Shown: positions 1 through 10,036 of the stretch, piece by piece | Numbering within the stretch: the first letter of the stretch is position 1 | How the letters are laid out: the number at the start of each line of letters is the position of its first letter | Assembly: GCA_024663395.1 (NCBI GenBank) | Contig: JANFAH010000047.1 | Location: forward strand, 248,001-312,000 | Reading direction: 5' to 3' | Source of the DNA: Pisolithus tinctorius | Taxonomy: Eukaryota; Basidiomycota; Agaricomycetes; Boletales; Pisolithaceae | Length of the DNA stretch: 64,000 nt | Notes under the pieces: generated by a model | Seen by the model: only the letters and a program-made list of their open reading frames with translations | Told to the model about the DNA's origin: nothing | Database searches by the model: none | Program-made: the position numbers and the translations under genes

Positions 1-1032
1 CAAGATCCAGCAGAAGATGTCCCCCCTTCTCCTCCTCCTCCATCAGAACCCCATCCATGAAGTTTTTGTTAACTTTGCTGAGAGGATGGAAGGGTGGGAG
101 ATGTGATTGCATATGCTCTCATTGCCCCACAGACCCCCAATGCCCTAGCCCCCTTTGATGCCTGACTCATGCCCTTCAATTCTGGAATTAATACTTCCCT
201 GTCTGGAAACACTGTCCATCTGTCATGCTGTCTTTGGATCTAGAGATGTCTCCACCGAGATCTAACTTGCATCGCCACCCCCTAATGTGATATCAGTGCA
301 CTTACTCAGTTTCTGATTCTATTTGACTCATTTTGTGATGTTTTGACTATCCTTGACTCGTTTATTGCCAATACTTACCAATCCTCTTTGCTTGCTTACT
401 TGTCATTTCTCACTTACTCCTCATGATTACTCAGTCCTTACTCATTACTTACCAAGTGTTTGTGCCTTGTTTGTCACAAGCTATGCTCCCCCCTCAGTAT
501 ATAAACCCCCATGTACTTAGCTACCAAAAGCAATCAGAAGCCATTCACTCAGCAGTCAGTCAGTTCTTCAGTGCATAACTCGTTGTCGACAGTTGAGGCT
601 CATTCAGAAGAGTCTATCTGTCTCCATTCATATCATTGGTAGTTGAGGCTCCACAAAGGGGTCTATCTGCCACCATCCATCATCTGCAGTCTTATCCACA
701 CTTAGTCAGCACTCTTGCTTAGTCATCCATCCAACTCCTGCATAACTCATCATCGACTTGTGCTAGCAGCATGTCTTATCAAAGTCCATCATCCCAAGTC
801 CTTTCAGCTGAACACCTTCACTCTGTTCAGCATCCCCCATCCAATCATCACTTGCTTATCTACTCCTGTGTAACTCGTCGTTGACTTGCGCTAGGAGCAC
901 CTGCCATTGAAGTTTCCCCCTCTTAGGTTTCTGCACTCCAGGTTCCGCAGAGGCACACCACCACTCGCTTTACATTTGTCTTTTGTGTTGGTTTTGGTTG
1001 GTTTTCACCACCTTTCCACACTTTGACTCACA
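1..1032 (+). repeat. LTR family X, copy i (3' part, cut by window edge)
   Basis: The sequence matches 61910-62941 almost base for base, so this is the 3' part of an X LTR whose start lies outside the window. It ends TTTGACTCACA at 1032, the same end as the copies at 54973 and 62941. A TATATAA box lies at 498-504, which suggests an RNA start near 530. Downstream, a short motif close to TAACTCGTCGTCGACTTG recurs near 573, 740 and 870. No gag or pol follows it; an inverted X copy begins directly after. Confidence 0.75.
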
Positions 1033-2156
1033 GCGCACTGATATCACATTAGGGGGTGGTGATGCAAGTTAGATCTTGGCAGAGACATCTCTAGATCCAC
1101 AGATGGCATGACAGATGGATGGTGTTTCCAGATAGGGAAGTATTAACTCCAGAATTGAAGGGCATGAGTCAGGTGTCAAAGGGGGCTAGGGCATTGGGGG
1201 TCTGTGGGGCAATGAGAGCATACACAATCGCATCTCCCACCCTTCCATCCTCTCAGCGAAGTTAACAAAAACTTCATGGATGGGGCTCTGATGGAGGAGG
1301 AGGAGAAGGGGGGACATCTTCTGCTGGATCTTGCAGTAAGAAGGCAAGATGCATGCCATACTCATCATGAATGCGATCAGGGAGGCTGGAGAACAGTAGA
1401 TTATACTGCAGCTGTCGCAATGCAGGAAGAATGATGGACAAGATTGGAATAAAGACGGTGCAGGGAGTGGGGAGGAATGATCCATATGCTTCATCAACTG
1501 GGGAGACTGAAATGACCACATAAGACCTTTCTAACTGAGTGACAGACCTGAGGCAACCAAAGAATGTCCTTCTGGAAGTCATACTGACAAGGAGAACACA
1601 CTGACCAAGCTGCATGGGACAAGATGGGGCTGACAACAATGGGATGAACCAGGGGGCTTCAGGACAGAAGCTGGTGGGAACGCCTGGCAGATATACATAG
1701 CCATTGTCTCTGGCAAATGAGACAAGCAAGATGATCGACAAAGAGGTGGCCATGATTGATGGACTTAGTGAAATGAGCGTCTGATGGATGGAGTGCTGTA
1801 GAAACATGTAGGGTGCGAGGATCCTCTCCAAATTTGGAAGGAAGAATCGTGGGGCTGAGCACTTTAAGCGACCATGCGAACTGAGTTGATATCTTTGGAA
1901 ACAGTGGAGATATGATGAAAACTGGAATGCCATACATGGGCGCTAAAAACTTTTAATGCGCACTTAACTCACTTCCTCTTTTCTCTTCAGCACTGATGAC
2001 TTGTTCTTGTGCAAAGGATGACTGTTAATGTCTGACAGTCTTTCTATGCATGAGGCCTTTAGTCTTCATCTGCATGCTTGGGCACTGTGTGCAACTCATC
2101 AACAAGTTAGGCAGAGTCAGCTGTAACCATGTCCACAACACCTTTGGTGTGTGACA
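1033..2156 (-). repeat. LTR family X, copy ii (inverted, truncated)
   Basis: The reverse complement matches 61073-62200, so this is an X copy on the minus strand. Its 5' terminus (TGTCACACACC on the minus strand) is at 2156, and it is cut after the region corresponding to 62200. With copy i it makes an inverted repeat of about 295 bp (1-295 against about 1037-1330). Its right edge falls inside an integrase gene, whose upstream part is missing. GCGC stands at both edges (1033-1036 and 2157-2160), perhaps a duplication trace, but this is weak. Confidence 0.7.
1274..1933 (-). CDS. ORF carried inside LTR X, unknown product
   Basis: A 219-residue open frame lies wholly inside the X LTR. The same protein is open for 192 residues at 61378-61956 and is frameshifted at 53536-54063. 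Shared blocks include SFARD, YLPG.PTSF.PEAP, SMTSRRTFFG.LRSV and a proline-rich end (DPAEDxPPSPPPPSEP). I recognise no family, signal peptide or catalytic motif. The open frame survives in two of three copies, while retroelement ORFs nearby are riddled with stops. It may be a gene fragment captured by the LTR or a chance open frame; the function is unknown. Confidence 0.45.
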   Translation of the reverse strand: MAFQFSSYLHCFQRYQLSSHGRLKCSAPRFFLPNLERILAPYMFLQHSIHQTLISLSPSIMATSLSIILLVSFARDNGYVYLPGVPTSFCPEAPWFIPLLSAPSCPMQLGQCVLLVSMTSRRTFFGCLRSVTQLERSYVVISVSPVDEAYGSFLPTPCTVFIPILSIILPALRQLQYNLLFSSLPDRIHDEYGMHLAFLLQDPAEDVPPSPPPPSEPHP

Positions 2157-3200
2157 GCGCTGTGGCACATCGACAGCCACCACAAGTTGATTCAGTGGGG
2201 AATCATCATTCATGGGTTTATTGATGGCTTCTGCTGCACAGTATGTCTATTGCCTACTCAAATTTGTCACATTTGTTGATTCACATGTAGGTTACCACAA
2301 TTCATGCTAGTGACAATAACAGGTCATTGACTGTCCTTCATTTATTCAAACATGCCACTGAACAATATGGAATACCTTCCCATGTATGTGGAGACCACAG
2401 TGGTGAGAATATTGATGTTGCAACATACATGATCATGAAGAATGGCCACCATTGTGGCTTGTTTATCTGGGGAACATAAGTTTCACATCATTTTTGTATT
2501 CATCGTTGCTAATCATATGGATAGTTCAACTCAGAATTGTCACATTGAGCATTTATGGGTTGACATTGGATCCCAATTTGCCAGATGCTGGTGTGCTTTT
2601 TTTGCATGGCTTGAACATGTCCATATGCTTGATATTGAAAACCTGTCACATATTTGGTTACTCCACATGCTGTTCCTTGACAATATCAATCAAAACTGCC
2701 AGGTATTTTGGGAGGAGTGGAACTGCCACCCGATGGGCAGTGCAGGTACTAACAACAAGAGTCCAATGGTAAATGTCAAATTTTATTAGTTTATACTCTT
2801 TTTGTCTCATGAAATGAAGGACATGCATCTGCTCAGTCAGATTCAATTTGGAATCTACTGAGAACATGAAGATCATGAAGGATGTAACATTGCCAACAAT
2901 GAAGTAATGGAGATGGCTGATGCAATCGCATGCCAACAGCAAGTACACATTAAACATGAGGCCATGTGCATACCCTCTCTTCGGAACCCTTTTCAGAATG
3001 ACGAAGAAGAACTAACTTTCTTCAGTGGTCTTCAGGAGGTAGTCACCCAGGACATCATGCCAGAAAATTTTGGGTTGACAGCAACAGAGTGGAGCTCTGA
3101 CACATACCCACTGATTGAGACTATACACATTGGGCACCATGCATGAAAAGAGGTAGATATTTCATTGGCTGATGCAATTTGGTATTCCCAGGCATTGTCT
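2157..3200 (+). pseudogene. DDE integrase, rva_4 type (5' lost, broken)
   Basis: Translating in pieces gives a transposon-type integrase core known from many agaricomycetes. The pieces are WHIDSHHKLIQWG with the first Asp near 2168, an intron-like break (GT at about 2240, AG at about 2289), then NNRSLTVLHLF, YGIPS and GDHSGEN with the second Asp near 2395. IEHLW with the likely catalytic Glu follows near 2548, then HIWLLHMLFLDNIN. The C-terminal part (IPSLRNPF, FFSGLQEVV, MPENFGLTATEW, ADAIWYSQAL) follows to about 3200. The N-terminal part is missing because the inverted X LTR abuts at 2156. Stops and shifts make it non-functional. The family name (Pfam rva_4, integrase-like core) is from memory; the fold class is well supported by the D, D, E spacing. 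Confidence 0.7.
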
Positions 3201-3239
3201 ACACTGTCATTCTACTTAATGACCCATGACTCATCATTT

Positions 3240-5140
3240 GTATAAATGCTTCTGAATTTTACTGTGGTAACACCAACTGCACTTCACCCCATCCTCACTA
3301 GCATGTTGAGTGTGTTGACTCAGACAAACCTCTGCTGGGGTGGAGATGGTCAATGCGATTGCAAGTGCTTTAGGCCTAAGGCAGATGACCCTGCTCATTG
3401 CTGGGAATGTTCACATGGGTTCAGTAAGCACCTGCATGCTGACAATTCCCCAGCTGTCAATGCCCCAGCCATCACCCAATTGCAGCCGGCTGTATGTGGC
3501 TCATCGAACATGGCAAAAATATTTGAAGGACTTACTTCAAGATGTCTCACTGGCACTTCTCAACCAAATCCCTGCCAGGAGGTGCTGGCAACTAAATCTT
3601 CAAAGCCAAAGCTGCTTTCAATGTTATGGATGACCGCTTCTAACGAGCACAAGGTAGGCATTTGTAGTGCCTTGGGACTGCTCAGGCTGACATTTTTATT
3701 CCAGCCTTCTCAATGGCAAACCAGTGGTCAGATGTTCCATGTCAGCTCTGTTGTGATCATTACATGTGGAATAGATGTATTTTTTCTTTTTAAATTTTTA
3801 TTGTGCAGACTCTTACTTTGCAAATCGAAATACAGGCAAATGGCCAGTTAATGAAGGACCTGATCTTGCTGCAGACAACTGCAGAGAAGAGACTGTTCAT
3901 CCAACACTTGGAAAACCACAGATGCTATCTCCAACAAATGATTGAAGTTAACTCTTCTTGGTCACATGAAGATGTTACAGCCCAGCTGTGTTTGTGGTTC
4001 CCAAATGTTTTTCAATATTTTGACTCTCATCACAAGAAAGCCAATATGACATCCCAAACCCAACCTGACTGGCAGCTTCTTGTTCCTGCTAATGGCAAAC
4101 TTGAGCTCTCTATGGCTGTTCATCTGAATGGTATTGTTCTTGCCCATTTCAAGGGACATCAGAAGTCTGGCATTGCTGATAGTAATCTGTGGTTCAGTAT
4201 GTGGCTAAAACATTACAACTTTGGCCATCCTAATTTTTTGGACAGTCACTTGAAATCCTGTCCCCAATCATATTTTTGACAAGTGGAAGATTGGATCAGA
4301 CATAGTGGGAACTGATGAAGAGGCTATGAGTGAGAGTGACAATGAGGTGGTTGAACTATTGAGTTCCATTGCTGACCTTGAAATCACTACTGTGACTGGG
4401 ACTGGTAAGTTTAATACTGTTATTTTTACCATTAAAATCAACATTTTTTTTCTAGGCAAGAGGTCATGTTCTGTTCATGTCTTATCCTCCCCTGAGGCTA
4501 TGGACTCCAATAGGTGGTCCTTCTGCAAGAAATGCAAAGACTGTACATTTGTGTTTAGTTGACTTACAGTAACATACTAATCACACTATCTGCACTAAGC
4601 AAATGCTGATGCCCTACCCACTTGGCCTCATCAGCCTGGGGGGTCCATTTCCAGCCCTGTTGAAGTGAAGGACTTCTTGTCTGACAGTGATGACAATGCC
4701 CTGTCTCTGCCAAATCCATGGTTCGCACAATTTGAACAGACAACAATGGTGAAGGATGGAGATATTTCCAACATTGATTTGTGATACTTGCATTTTTTTC
4801 ACTTACTACTTATCACTCCCTAATGTCTGTAGTACTGTCTGAATTTGTTTTGTTTTGCTGGCAGTTGTGCTGGCCTATATTGAGAATATCTACACAAGTG
4901 TGACTAATAGTGAAGTTGTAGCACACTGCTCTCAGCTCTTACAGTTTTGTAATATTGAACTACCAGCCACACATACCAAGCTGTCCCCCTTGCTCTGTCA
5001 CAAGCAAGGGTGGCAAGGAACATTCCAAGCGTGTTTGCATGCACCAGCACCATTCATGAAGGTATGTGGCTCTTGGACTTGCAATATCATGATTTTTTTT
5101 ACTCTTAAGCAGCTGAAGAAGAACTTGGTCAATCTATGAT
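3240..5140 (+). pseudogene. Unrecognised multi-exon gene fragments with Cys/His cluster
   Basis: Several plus-strand open pieces look like exons of one decayed gene. Near 3340-3425 is a cysteine/histidine cluster, CDCKCFRP...HCWECSHGFSKH, of the kind that binds zinc. At 3803-4200 is a piece with WSHEDVTAQLCLWFPNVFQYFD and WQLLVPANGKLELS. At 4305-4404 an acidic piece ends at a good 5' splice site (GGTAAGTTT) with a CTAG acceptor at about 4456. At 4855-5055 is VVLAYIENIYTSV...IELPATHTKLSP. The order and style recall uncharacterised agaricomycete proteins often found near transposons, but I cannot name a function. The pieces could also come from more than one source. Confidence 0.35.
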
Positions 5141-5154
5141 GGATGATATATCTC

Positions 5155-6650
5155 TTTGACACCTTTATCAGTTTATTTGATCTCCCCAGTCCACAGAACA
5201 TGATGGGCAGATCCAACTCACTGGACCAATTCTGCATTAACTTTGCCAACAAATGACTGCACCATTTCATTCAACAACAGCTGTTTGAGTCCCACATCGA
5301 CAAATACCAATCAGAAGGCATATCTAAATATGTCCCCCTCATTTCTTACTTCAACAACTCTGAATGTGTCTGACTCTTCTGGAATGAACCTGGTGGCCTT
5401 AATCACATCATGGATGACCAAGCTCACTGATCCCACAAAAAGACAGATCACACCATGGCCAACACCTTCGCCAAGCAATGGGCAACCATTCTTCCTTTAA
5501 ACTAGGAGGTGGGTCTGGTTTCCCAACATTCACTGTTTGCCATTTCAATGACCTGGTGACATATTCCTCAGAGGCATTTTTAGAGCACAACCTCAATGCT
5601 CTTAACCCCGATTTTGTGGCTCTTCTTCATGGCACAGCAGCTGGTGCTGGCCTTGGGGATGGTGCTGAAGGGGTGGGGTCCATCAATCCCTTTGTCAAAG
5701 GTCTCTTCTCAGGGGAAGCCATTGCCACACAGGCCCATCCCAAGGGTGAGGACATGATCATTGTGGCCCAACAACCTGGCAAACCTATGTGTGCTCCTTC
5801 CACCTGCCAGAAGAATACTGTTCATTGTATGCCACACAACAATGCTGCCACTGGCACCACTCCCCCCATCATCGAAGAACAATGTGAGGATGAGGACATC
5901 ACTACTTCCAAGAACACAGGTACTCCATGCATCACAGGCAAATTCCACACTGCCCTTGATACACTCTTCGATATGTTGGGAGACACACACAATTGGTTTG
6001 TGTTCTGTATCAACCTGAATGACTCCCAACTCCCAAACCAGCTGGAAGGATGGTTGGTCAAGGGTCAGGTATGCAGCTCAGGGTTGGTCAAGCTTGTGAA
6101 GAGGAATGCATGCATGTTTGAGGTTGGTATGACTCTGGACAAATTTTGTCAGAGATACAGGGATCCAATGACCAAGGTACAGCCCAATATTTCACTGCTC
6201 CTGATACCCCAGAGGCATCTCCATCTTACTCTACATTATCCACTTCTCCAGCTTCCTCTGCACCCCCATCCCCACCTTGTATTTCACTGCTCCTGATACC
6301 CCAGAGGCATCTCCATCTTACTCTACATTATCCACTTCCCCAGCTTCCTCTGCACCTGCACCCACACCTGCTGGCATCGAAGATTTATCCACAAAAATCG
6401 TCTCTGCCTCTTACAGATCTTCCTTTCACAACCTGCTTTCCACATGCTTGAAGACTATCTACATGCAGCTGACATCAAAGAACAGAAGTGCAACCAGATG
6501 CATGAAGCAGAAGTAGAAGCTGGTCTTATATTTCACAAGGACAGGGAGGGATTGGTGCCAAAGGAGGTGCTGCTGGGGGAAATCCTAGAGGGTGAGATGA
6601 CTGAAATCATTGAGGAGCCATCTGCACAGAGGGAATTCCAGGTATTAATA
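5155..6650 (+). pseudogene. Chitin synthase myosin-like motor fragment
   Basis: Pieces of a fungal chitin synthase N-terminal myosin-like motor are readable in order. They are SLDQFCINFANK then LHHFIQQQLFESHID (5210-5300), FNNSECV and HIMDD (5350-5420), and NHSSFKLGGGSGFPTFTVCHF then VTYSSEAFLEHNL (5480-5600). INPFVKGLFSGEAIATQAHP, WFVFCINLNDSQLPNQLEGW and FCQRYRDP follow (to 6170). After a frameshift come AFHMLEDYLHAADIKEQK and a RNRMREAEAEAGL-like run (6430-6520). In an intact enzyme this motor precedes a large membrane glycosyltransferase domain that makes cell-wall chitin; no trace of that domain is here. Stops, shifts and a 92-bp duplication make it a pseudogene. Its setting among transposon genes suggests capture or retained segmental debris. 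Confidence 0.75.
6188..6350 (+). repeat. 92-bp tandem duplication inside the motor fragment
   Basis: The stretch starting TATTTCACTGCTCCTGATAC at 6188 begins again at 6280 with only a few changes. The period of 92 is not a multiple of three, so the duplication itself shifts the reading frame of the serine/proline-rich linker. Confidence 0.8.
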
Positions 6651-7113
6651 CATCCCTCCCCATTTTTTTCTTTCACAGCTCATTCATTCATTTGGCAGAG
6701 GATCTTTAGTTTCTCACACTCCCTCTGTTTTTAGTAGATCTGATGTTGTTCCTCTCATATTATACCTACACTCTCCCCCTCCTTCACTGTATGGTGATGA
6801 CGAGTGAGATCAACAAGTACACCAGAAGAAATGAAATATGTTCTCCAATTAAATTTATTCTGTGGCTGCACTGAGTTTACAATGAGCAACATCATCTATG
6901 TACTATATACAATAATACAATTACATGGTGGTGGGGTTAAAAGTAATGGATGTGGCTGAATGGGCGCAGCAGCGAGGTGGTGAGGCAGTGAGGCCATGAT
7001 GTATGGGTGACGTGGCTGATTGGATGCAGTGGTGAGGCCGCAGCATATAGGTATTGCAGCTGAATGGATGCAGTGATGTGGCGATGCAACTGTGAAAAAT
7101 AAATGTGCAGATT
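6651..7113. other. Intergenic, no gene seen
   Basis: This stretch between the chitin synthase fragment and copia remnant G holds no frame I recognise. At 6930-7090 several degenerate copies of a GCAGTGRTGAGG-like phrase recur, a weak low-complexity pattern. The last 30 bases lead into the truncated copia end. Confidence 0.4.
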
Positions 7114-7827
7114 TTATGCCATAGTGTGGCAAAAATGATAGCATACATCAATATGTTTCATGTGATGATTGTTGGCAGCCTCCCATGAGAGAGTGATTGC
7201 CCCTCCATTGTCAGCATAAAGGCAAATTGGAGTCAGGATGGGGAAACCAACAGAGGAGAGAAATGACTGGATCCACAAACCCTCCTGAATGGCTGTGGTA
7301 ACTGCCATATACTTGGCCTCAGTAGAGGACAATGCCTGCATGGTCTGCTTTTTGGAGGTGTGTGTGACAATGCCCCCATAATAGAACCTGCAATAGCACA
7401 TGACTGAAATGTGGTCTTCTGGGTTCATCACCCAATCAGCATCACTAAAACCATGTAGGAGGGGACTGCAGGTATGTTCTCCAAAGTGGAGGCAGTAGTT
7501 GAGTGTTCCTGCAAGGTAGCAAAGAACACACTTTGCAGCAGCAAGCAAATGAGCACTTGGGAAGGACAGGTACTGTGAGAGATGCTGAACAGTGAGGGAG
7601 ATGTTGGGCTGAGTGCAGATGGAAAGGTACAACAGTTCCCCTATAAGTTTTGGGTACAGGGACTTCAGGTCGCTGGGCTTGATGAGTTTATCAGCATCTG
7701 CATCAGTGAGAAAAGGATGAGATGGATCCATCAGTGTTGGAACATAAAGTGCCACTGTTTGTTGGTACTTAGGTGCAATGCTAGTGTCATAACCATGCCT
7801 TGACCCTGGCCAGACTTGGCCTTGCAC
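7114..7827 (-). pseudogene. Copia remnant G: end of RT and RNase H
   Basis: The minus-strand frame holds the C-terminal part of a Ty1/copia polyprotein. YPKLIGELLYLSICTQPNIS corresponds to the copia YRSLVGSLMYL..TRPDI block, LLHGFSDADWVMNPEDHIS to the RNase H SDADWAGD..DRKS block, KKQTMQALSSTEAKYMA to the QxxVALSSTEAEYxA block, and NNHHMKHIDVCYHF to the RTKHIDIRYHF end. The first RNase H Asp (SDAD) and the Glu (TEAK) are visible. It is cut on both sides: no integrase or upstream RT, and the frame leaves the family just after YHF. It is not contiguous with copia F. Confidence 0.85.
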
Positions 7828-7904
7828 TCATCCAGTCCAGCCTTGGTCTCAGTAAACACCTACCTCCAAATAGTCTAGCACAGTTAACACTGCTTTGCAG
7901 TGCA

Positions 7905-8309
7905 TGTCACTTCAGTTAAGCCCTGCCCAGTCATGTCCCCAGTCTGCCCTGTCCTGGTCTCTGTTGCCTTTGTCATACATTACTAATACTTGTCTTACCA
8001 ATTGTCTTAGCAATCTTTGCAAGACTGGCATTACTGGTTTCCATACTATAGTTGTCTCTAGTATATAAACCTGTAGATACTCAGCCTGTATCCCCTCAGT
8101 CTGAAATCAACTAAGTTACTCTGATAACCCTGCCTCAGCCTTGGACTTGGACTGAGACCCATGCAAGGGAATAGTGCTGTAGCCTCAGTCACTAAGTCCA
8201 ATCAGTCCACCCCTCTGTACCTTTGTCTTTCCTCCTGACTCCAACCCCTCAGCCTTGCACCTGCTTCAGTCTCTGGTCTGGCCTCAACCCAGACAACCCA
8301 AACTTGACA
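7905..8309 (+). repeat. Probable solo LTR, 405 bp
   Basis: The element starts TGTCACTTCAG and ends AACTTGACA, an imperfect TGTCA..TGACA inverted end pair. It contains a TATATAA box (8062-8068) and, downstream, GGACTGAGACCCATGCAAGG, a block also seen in the LTRs of gypsy C and solo LTR Y (GGGCTGAG..TGCAAGGGGG). That places it with gypsy-type LTRs. No target duplication is visible (GTGCA left, CCAAT right), and no pol of its own is adjacent. Confidence 0.55.
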
Positions 8310-9779
8310 CCAATCATGCATGCCCAAGGAGTTTAAAATCTCTGTCATGTTTGTGTTTGCCATATAGGATTTGGTGTGCAACATCCAAGGAGCCTGGGTG
8401 TCATTCAGGCTTGGAAGCATGATGTTGTGAAAGTCAATTTCTCCATGGATAAACCCAGTTATATTTGGAAAGTATGAAGCACTAGATGGGTCCAAACAAG
8501 ACCCAAGTGTCATGTGTGACTTGATGAGAGGCTGGAGTGAGGGATTCTGATTGGGCTGATTGTGCCAAAGTTTGAACATTAACCTTGACTTGATGACTAA
8601 GGTGTGCATGTACCATGGAAAAGTTGGTATCTCATCCATTCATCCAGCTCATGAAATTGGATAGCTGGTAAGTAAGAGAGTGTAACACATTGTAGTGATG
8701 ATTCTGAGCCAAGAACTCATCTCCACTATGAATCATAAGCAAGAAAAGCATAAAGATAATAAGAACAAAGGATGGAATGGAGCTCCTCTGCTGCAGCTGT
8801 GGCTTCATTGCAGTCTGCACATTCTTGGTTTCATTGTCATGGTCCATGGCATGAAAGCAATTGAAGCTTGGTGCTGTGTTGCTTGCTGAGCAGCATGTGA
8901 CTTCCCTTCAAGGCAATCTACATGGTCATGAAGTTGAGGTTGACCATAAATCATGGCAAAAGGAACACAAGACAAAAAGATGGACACATTTTCACTCTGT
9001 GTTGCAACTGGTGATAAACAGAGCAGCACACAAGTGGATGTAAGTTATGACCAATCTTCTCTGTCTGTCTGTCTAACTGCAGGAAGATACAAATATTCCC
9101 AGGAGTGCTTTGTGCTGTGGTGCAAAGAAGAACCACACAGGGCAGAGGGAATATTTAACACCATATCATGGCACATGGAAGACCAAGTGCATGTCAGTAT
9201 GTTGAGTATTTCTATTTCAAGAGACTTAAGTTGTGCTCCAGGCAAGCTGTGAATGGTTGTTCAAGGATTACAGCATCAGAGAGAACATCAACATGCTACA
9301 CACAGTAGTCACAGAGGCATGAGCCAGACAACAACATGCAGAAGTTGACAGGAAGGATTTATGGAAAGAGGATTTGGATCCTCAGGGTGCAGTACATGCC
9401 AGTATGGTTCTAGTATTGCAGGCAGAAAGAGAAAGATTGAAAGAGACACTGCACCAGGCAAGCATTGAGGCTATGTCCCATGGCTCTTCTGTCTGATGCT
9501 AAGTGGCAGCTTGAGGAAGAGAACATTGTCCTATATGAGGAGACTGTGAAGAATGCACAGAGTGATTGCAAAGCTAAGGAATGAATACAAGAACTATTGA
9601 AGCATGTGGATGAGGTACTTCAATCTTGCCATCCATATATTTCATACTGAGCCATCTTTCAGGTTTGCTCCAGATGGAATAACATTCCCCATGATGAGAT
9701 AGGGTTATGGAGTCTGCAGGTGGTGTAGAACACAGCAACCAGTTGACCTCTCTATGTTGCATCCATAAACAAGGTGCCT
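8310..9779. other. Unassigned region with possible decayed gene
   Basis: There is no family I can name. On the plus strand, 8950-9470 gives broken pieces with a helical, charged character (EWLFKDYSIRENINMLHTVV then DPQGAVHASMVLVLQAERER), as if from a coiled-coil protein. On the minus strand, 8202-8639 is open for 145 residues without recognisable motifs. I treat both as decayed and unassigned. Confidence 0.3.
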
Positions 9780-10025
9780 GCTGCCCCTGACAGTCCTATC
9801 TTCTAGTAAGTACTCTACCCTAAAGTCTGTAGCAAGGCCTGAAAAGGAAGGAGTTTCAGTGGTGAGTTGGTTCCCATGCAATTATGACCCTGGTAGAGAC
9901 CTTGCAAGCAAGGTAACTAAGTATTGTGGTCTTGTAGACCTGTAAACAGGAAGTTTTTCCCACAATAAGAAAAAGTAGTGTCAATTAGTGAACAAAGGGC
10001 TATGAGTGACTTGCCAAATCTAACA
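9780..10025 (-). repeat. 3' LTR of copia F (outer end uncertain)
   Basis: Immediately outside the polypurine tract of copia F the minus strand begins TGTTAGATTTGGC, the expected LTR start (ends at 10025 on the plus strand). The far end is not fixed: no repeat partner for this LTR is in the window, so 9780 is only a guess. Confidence 0.4.
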
Positions 10026-10036
10026 CTCCCCCTCAA
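10026..10036 (-). promoter_or_regulatory. Polypurine tract of copia F
   Basis: The minus strand reads TTGAGGGGGAG right before TGTTAG. The same TTGAGGGGGAG precedes the 3' end of copia D at 57868, so this is the plus-strand primer site of these copia elements. Confidence 0.75.
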
